Assembly (NCBI GenBank): GCA_036558125.1
Contig: DATBGE010000185.1
Location: forward strand, 1-7,545
Direction: 5' to 3'
Source: DATBGE01 sp036558125
GTDB taxonomy: Bacteria > Gemmatimonadota > Gemmatimonadetes > Gemmatimonadales > GWC2-71-9
DNA length: 7,545 nt
The position numbers and the translations under genes are program-made. Below the pieces are notes generated by a model, which made no database searches, was not told the origin of the DNA, and worked only from the letters and a program-made list of their open reading frames with translations. This document shows positions 5,907-7,545 of the stretch, in pieces. How positions within the stretch are numbered: position 1 is the first letter of the stretch; each line of letters opens with the position of its first letter.

Positions 5907-7545
5907 TCACCATCCCGCAAGCCATCTCACCCGGCGGGCCCGCTGTTCGGACGTCACGTTCGGCGCTTCGAGAAATCGGACCCGGGGCCGCGTATAACCC
6001 AATACCGGGGCCTGAATCCGCATCGAGACTCCCGCCCGGCGAATATCCACCGCGGCCGTGTCGCCAATCCGCAATGCCTCAAATGCAGCACGCAGATCGC
6101 CATAGCCGGCGATCACACTCTCGTTGAGCGCCACAAGCTCGTCTCCGTTCTGGAGTCCCGCCATTCTCCAGGCACTCGATTGATTGTTCACGATAATCAT
6201 GAGAGGAGTCCCCTCCCCGGCACTGTAGAGCCCGAGCCTGCGATCGGGAAGTGGAGCGCCGGCACTGTCGATCGCGGCCACGGTATCGACTACCAGCCTG
6301 TAACCGAGTCGCGCCACGATCGGGGCGGCATCGATCAGGGCATTGCCCCGCACCTGGGTGGCGAACAACTGGTGTAGCCGGCAGCCACAGACCGAATCCA
6401 CTACGGCCTCCAAAGTCGCCGAGGTGTAGCCCCGGCCATTGGCGCTCTGCCGGTACAGAGCACGCATGATATCGTCGAGCCCGCGGGCCTCGTGGGTCGA
6501 ATCACGAACCAGCGCGTCGATCTCGCCACCAAGCAGCTCCCCCTGCGTGTAGTAGCCCCCGGTAGCATCGGGATTCACGATGGGAGAGTCCTCGAAGGCA
6601 AGGCTGGCACGTTCGGGAGGGATGCGGGCGGTCCACGACCCGTAGTAGTACCGCAAGAGATCCGCGAGGTGATCGAGGCGTGACTCCGTCGGGTCCATGA
6701 GACCGGCGCGCCTCGGCAACGCGTCGGCATAGTACAGAGTGACCCCTTCGCCCCACCACAGCCCCGTCGTTCGGCCTGCCGCCTGATAGCTCAGCTCGAG
6801 GTAATTGTCCGGGTGAATTGCGACGAGATTCCAGGTGTGAAAGAACTCGTGTGCTATCTCCCTGAGTGAGGTCCTGGGGTTGCGCGCCAGCTCCGCGCTC
6901 TGCACTCCCAGGGTCACCGACGCGCGATGTTCCAACGCGTCGTTGGCGCCATCCTGGATGAGGAAGAAGAAGCTGGGTGAGGGTGCGCGGCCGAACACAT
7001 CAAGCGTACTGGCCACGAGACGACGCAACTGGTCGACGAACGCCGCGGTGTCGAACGGCGTAGCGTTGGGCAGCGGCCAGTACAGGACATGAAATGCCGT
7101 CCCGCGATCGCGGAACTGCCATTCGCGCAGGTCCCCGAGGAGAATCGGGGCATCGAGCAATGCTGCGGCATTGGGCGCCACCAATCGAGCCGGCGTGCCA
7201 TGGGACTCGAGGGCCGTCGCGACGTGCCACTCCGCCGGAACATCCAGACGAAGGGTGACCGGCGCGTTCGCGAAATCGGGGAGGTACAGGAAAAAATCCG
7301 GACTGTTGATCAATCCGCCGGTCGGTCGCAGGAAGGGGCGCCAGGCGCGCCGCACGGGATCCTTCTCCGGCTGGATGTGAATGCGATAGTGCACGGTGCC
7401 ACGCCCGCCGGGCAGGGTCACGCGCCAGAGCGTGCTGTCTTCGCGGGTGACGCCGGCTTGGAGATCGTTGGCCGAACCCTCGACGCGCACCGAGTCGAGA
7501 TATCTCCAATACTGCGCGTCGTACTCGGGATGCACCTTCATCGCG
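5907..7545 (-). CDS. M61-family (glycyl aminopeptidase) zinc metallopeptidase with C-terminal PDZ domain, 5' end cut by window edge
   Basis: Zinc-dependent aminopeptidase-like enzyme. Numbered from an in-frame ATG at 7541, the zinc motif is HEFFH (231-235) within EIAHEFFHTWN, and Glu232 is the expected catalytic base. LWWGEGVTLYYAD follows with Glu265 as the likely third zinc ligand, the gluzincin arrangement seen in M61. The preceding 220 residues are the beta-rich N-terminal M61 domain. A PDZ domain lies at about 440-510 (GLQNGDELVALN at 462-473, then a GDTAAVDIRRAG strand), and the protein ends RRVRWLAGW. Families with this layout have about 60-80 more N-terminal residues, often with a signal peptide. 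The frame is open to the right edge, so the ATG at 7541 is probably internal and the true start lies outside. Secretion is therefore likely but not visible. It is transcribed toward the kinase, 107 bases upstream of it. The substrate is unknown. Confidence 0.9.
   Translation of the reverse strand, partial: AMKVHPEYDAQYWRYLDSVRVEGSANDLQAGVTREDSTLWRVTLPGGRGTVHYRIHIQPEKDPVRRAWRPFLRPTGGLINSPDFFLYLPDFANAPVTLRLDVPAEWHVATALESHGTPARLVAPNAAALLDAPILLGDLREWQFRDRGTAFHVLYWPLPNATPFDTAAFVDQLRRLVASTLDVFGRAPSPSFFFLIQDGANDALEHRASVTLGVQSAELARNPRTSLREIAHEFFHTWNLVAIHPDNYLELSYQAAGRTTGLWWGEGVTLYYADALPRRAGLMDPTESRLDHLADLLRYYYGSWTARIPPERASLAFEDSPIVNPDATGGYYTQGELLGGEIDALVRDSTHEARGLDDIMRALYRQSANGRGYTSATLEAVVDSVCGCRLHQLFATQVRGNALIDAAPIVARLGYRLVVDTVAAIDSAGAPLPDRRLGLYSAGEGTPLMIIVNNQSSAWRMAGLQNGDELVALNESVIAGYGDLRAAFEALRIGDTAAVDIRRAGVSMRIQAPVLGYTRPRVRFLEAPNVTSEQRARRVRWLAGW

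Overview
The window is GC-rich bacterial chromosomal DNA. It carries four long genes and one decayed gene fragment. The best guess for the host is Gemmatimonadota or a similar soil phylum. This rests on the style of the membrane Ser/Thr kinase (kinase, one transmembrane helix, TolB-like domain, TPR repeats) beside a secreted-type M61 peptidase. No rRNA or marker protein is present, so the assignment is an inference. I see no tRNA or rRNA gene, CRISPR array, insertion sequence or phage gene.

Layout. The plus strand of the left third (2-2772) holds the 3' part of a large TPR-LuxR transcriptional regulator, cut by the left window edge, then a complete class-B flavin monooxygenase of the CzcO/YUCCA-like type. 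The leader between them (1565-1680) contains a compact hairpin. It also contains a 9-bp inverted repeat that could hide the monooxygenase ribosome binding site. From 2788 to the end everything is on the minus strand. Reading in the direction of transcription, these are an M61-type glycyl aminopeptidase with a C-terminal PDZ domain (cut by the right edge), a 107-base gap, a complete 886-residue membrane kinase, and then the frameshifted C-terminal remnant of a PhnB-like VOC-superfamily protein. The monooxygenase and this remnant converge at about 2772-2788.

Working together. The LuxR-type regulator may control the adjacent monooxygenase, based only on their order and shared strand. The kinase is a one-protein signalling device with a cytoplasmic kinase and a presumed extracytoplasmic TolB-like/TPR sensor. 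The peptidase upstream of it probably acts outside the cytoplasm. The gap between the two contains a possible kinase promoter, so they need not form an operon.

The window does not show a clearly new multi-gene system. The points most worth a second look are the broken PhnB-like gene, the leader hairpin over the monooxygenase start, and the apparent leaderless start of the kinase.
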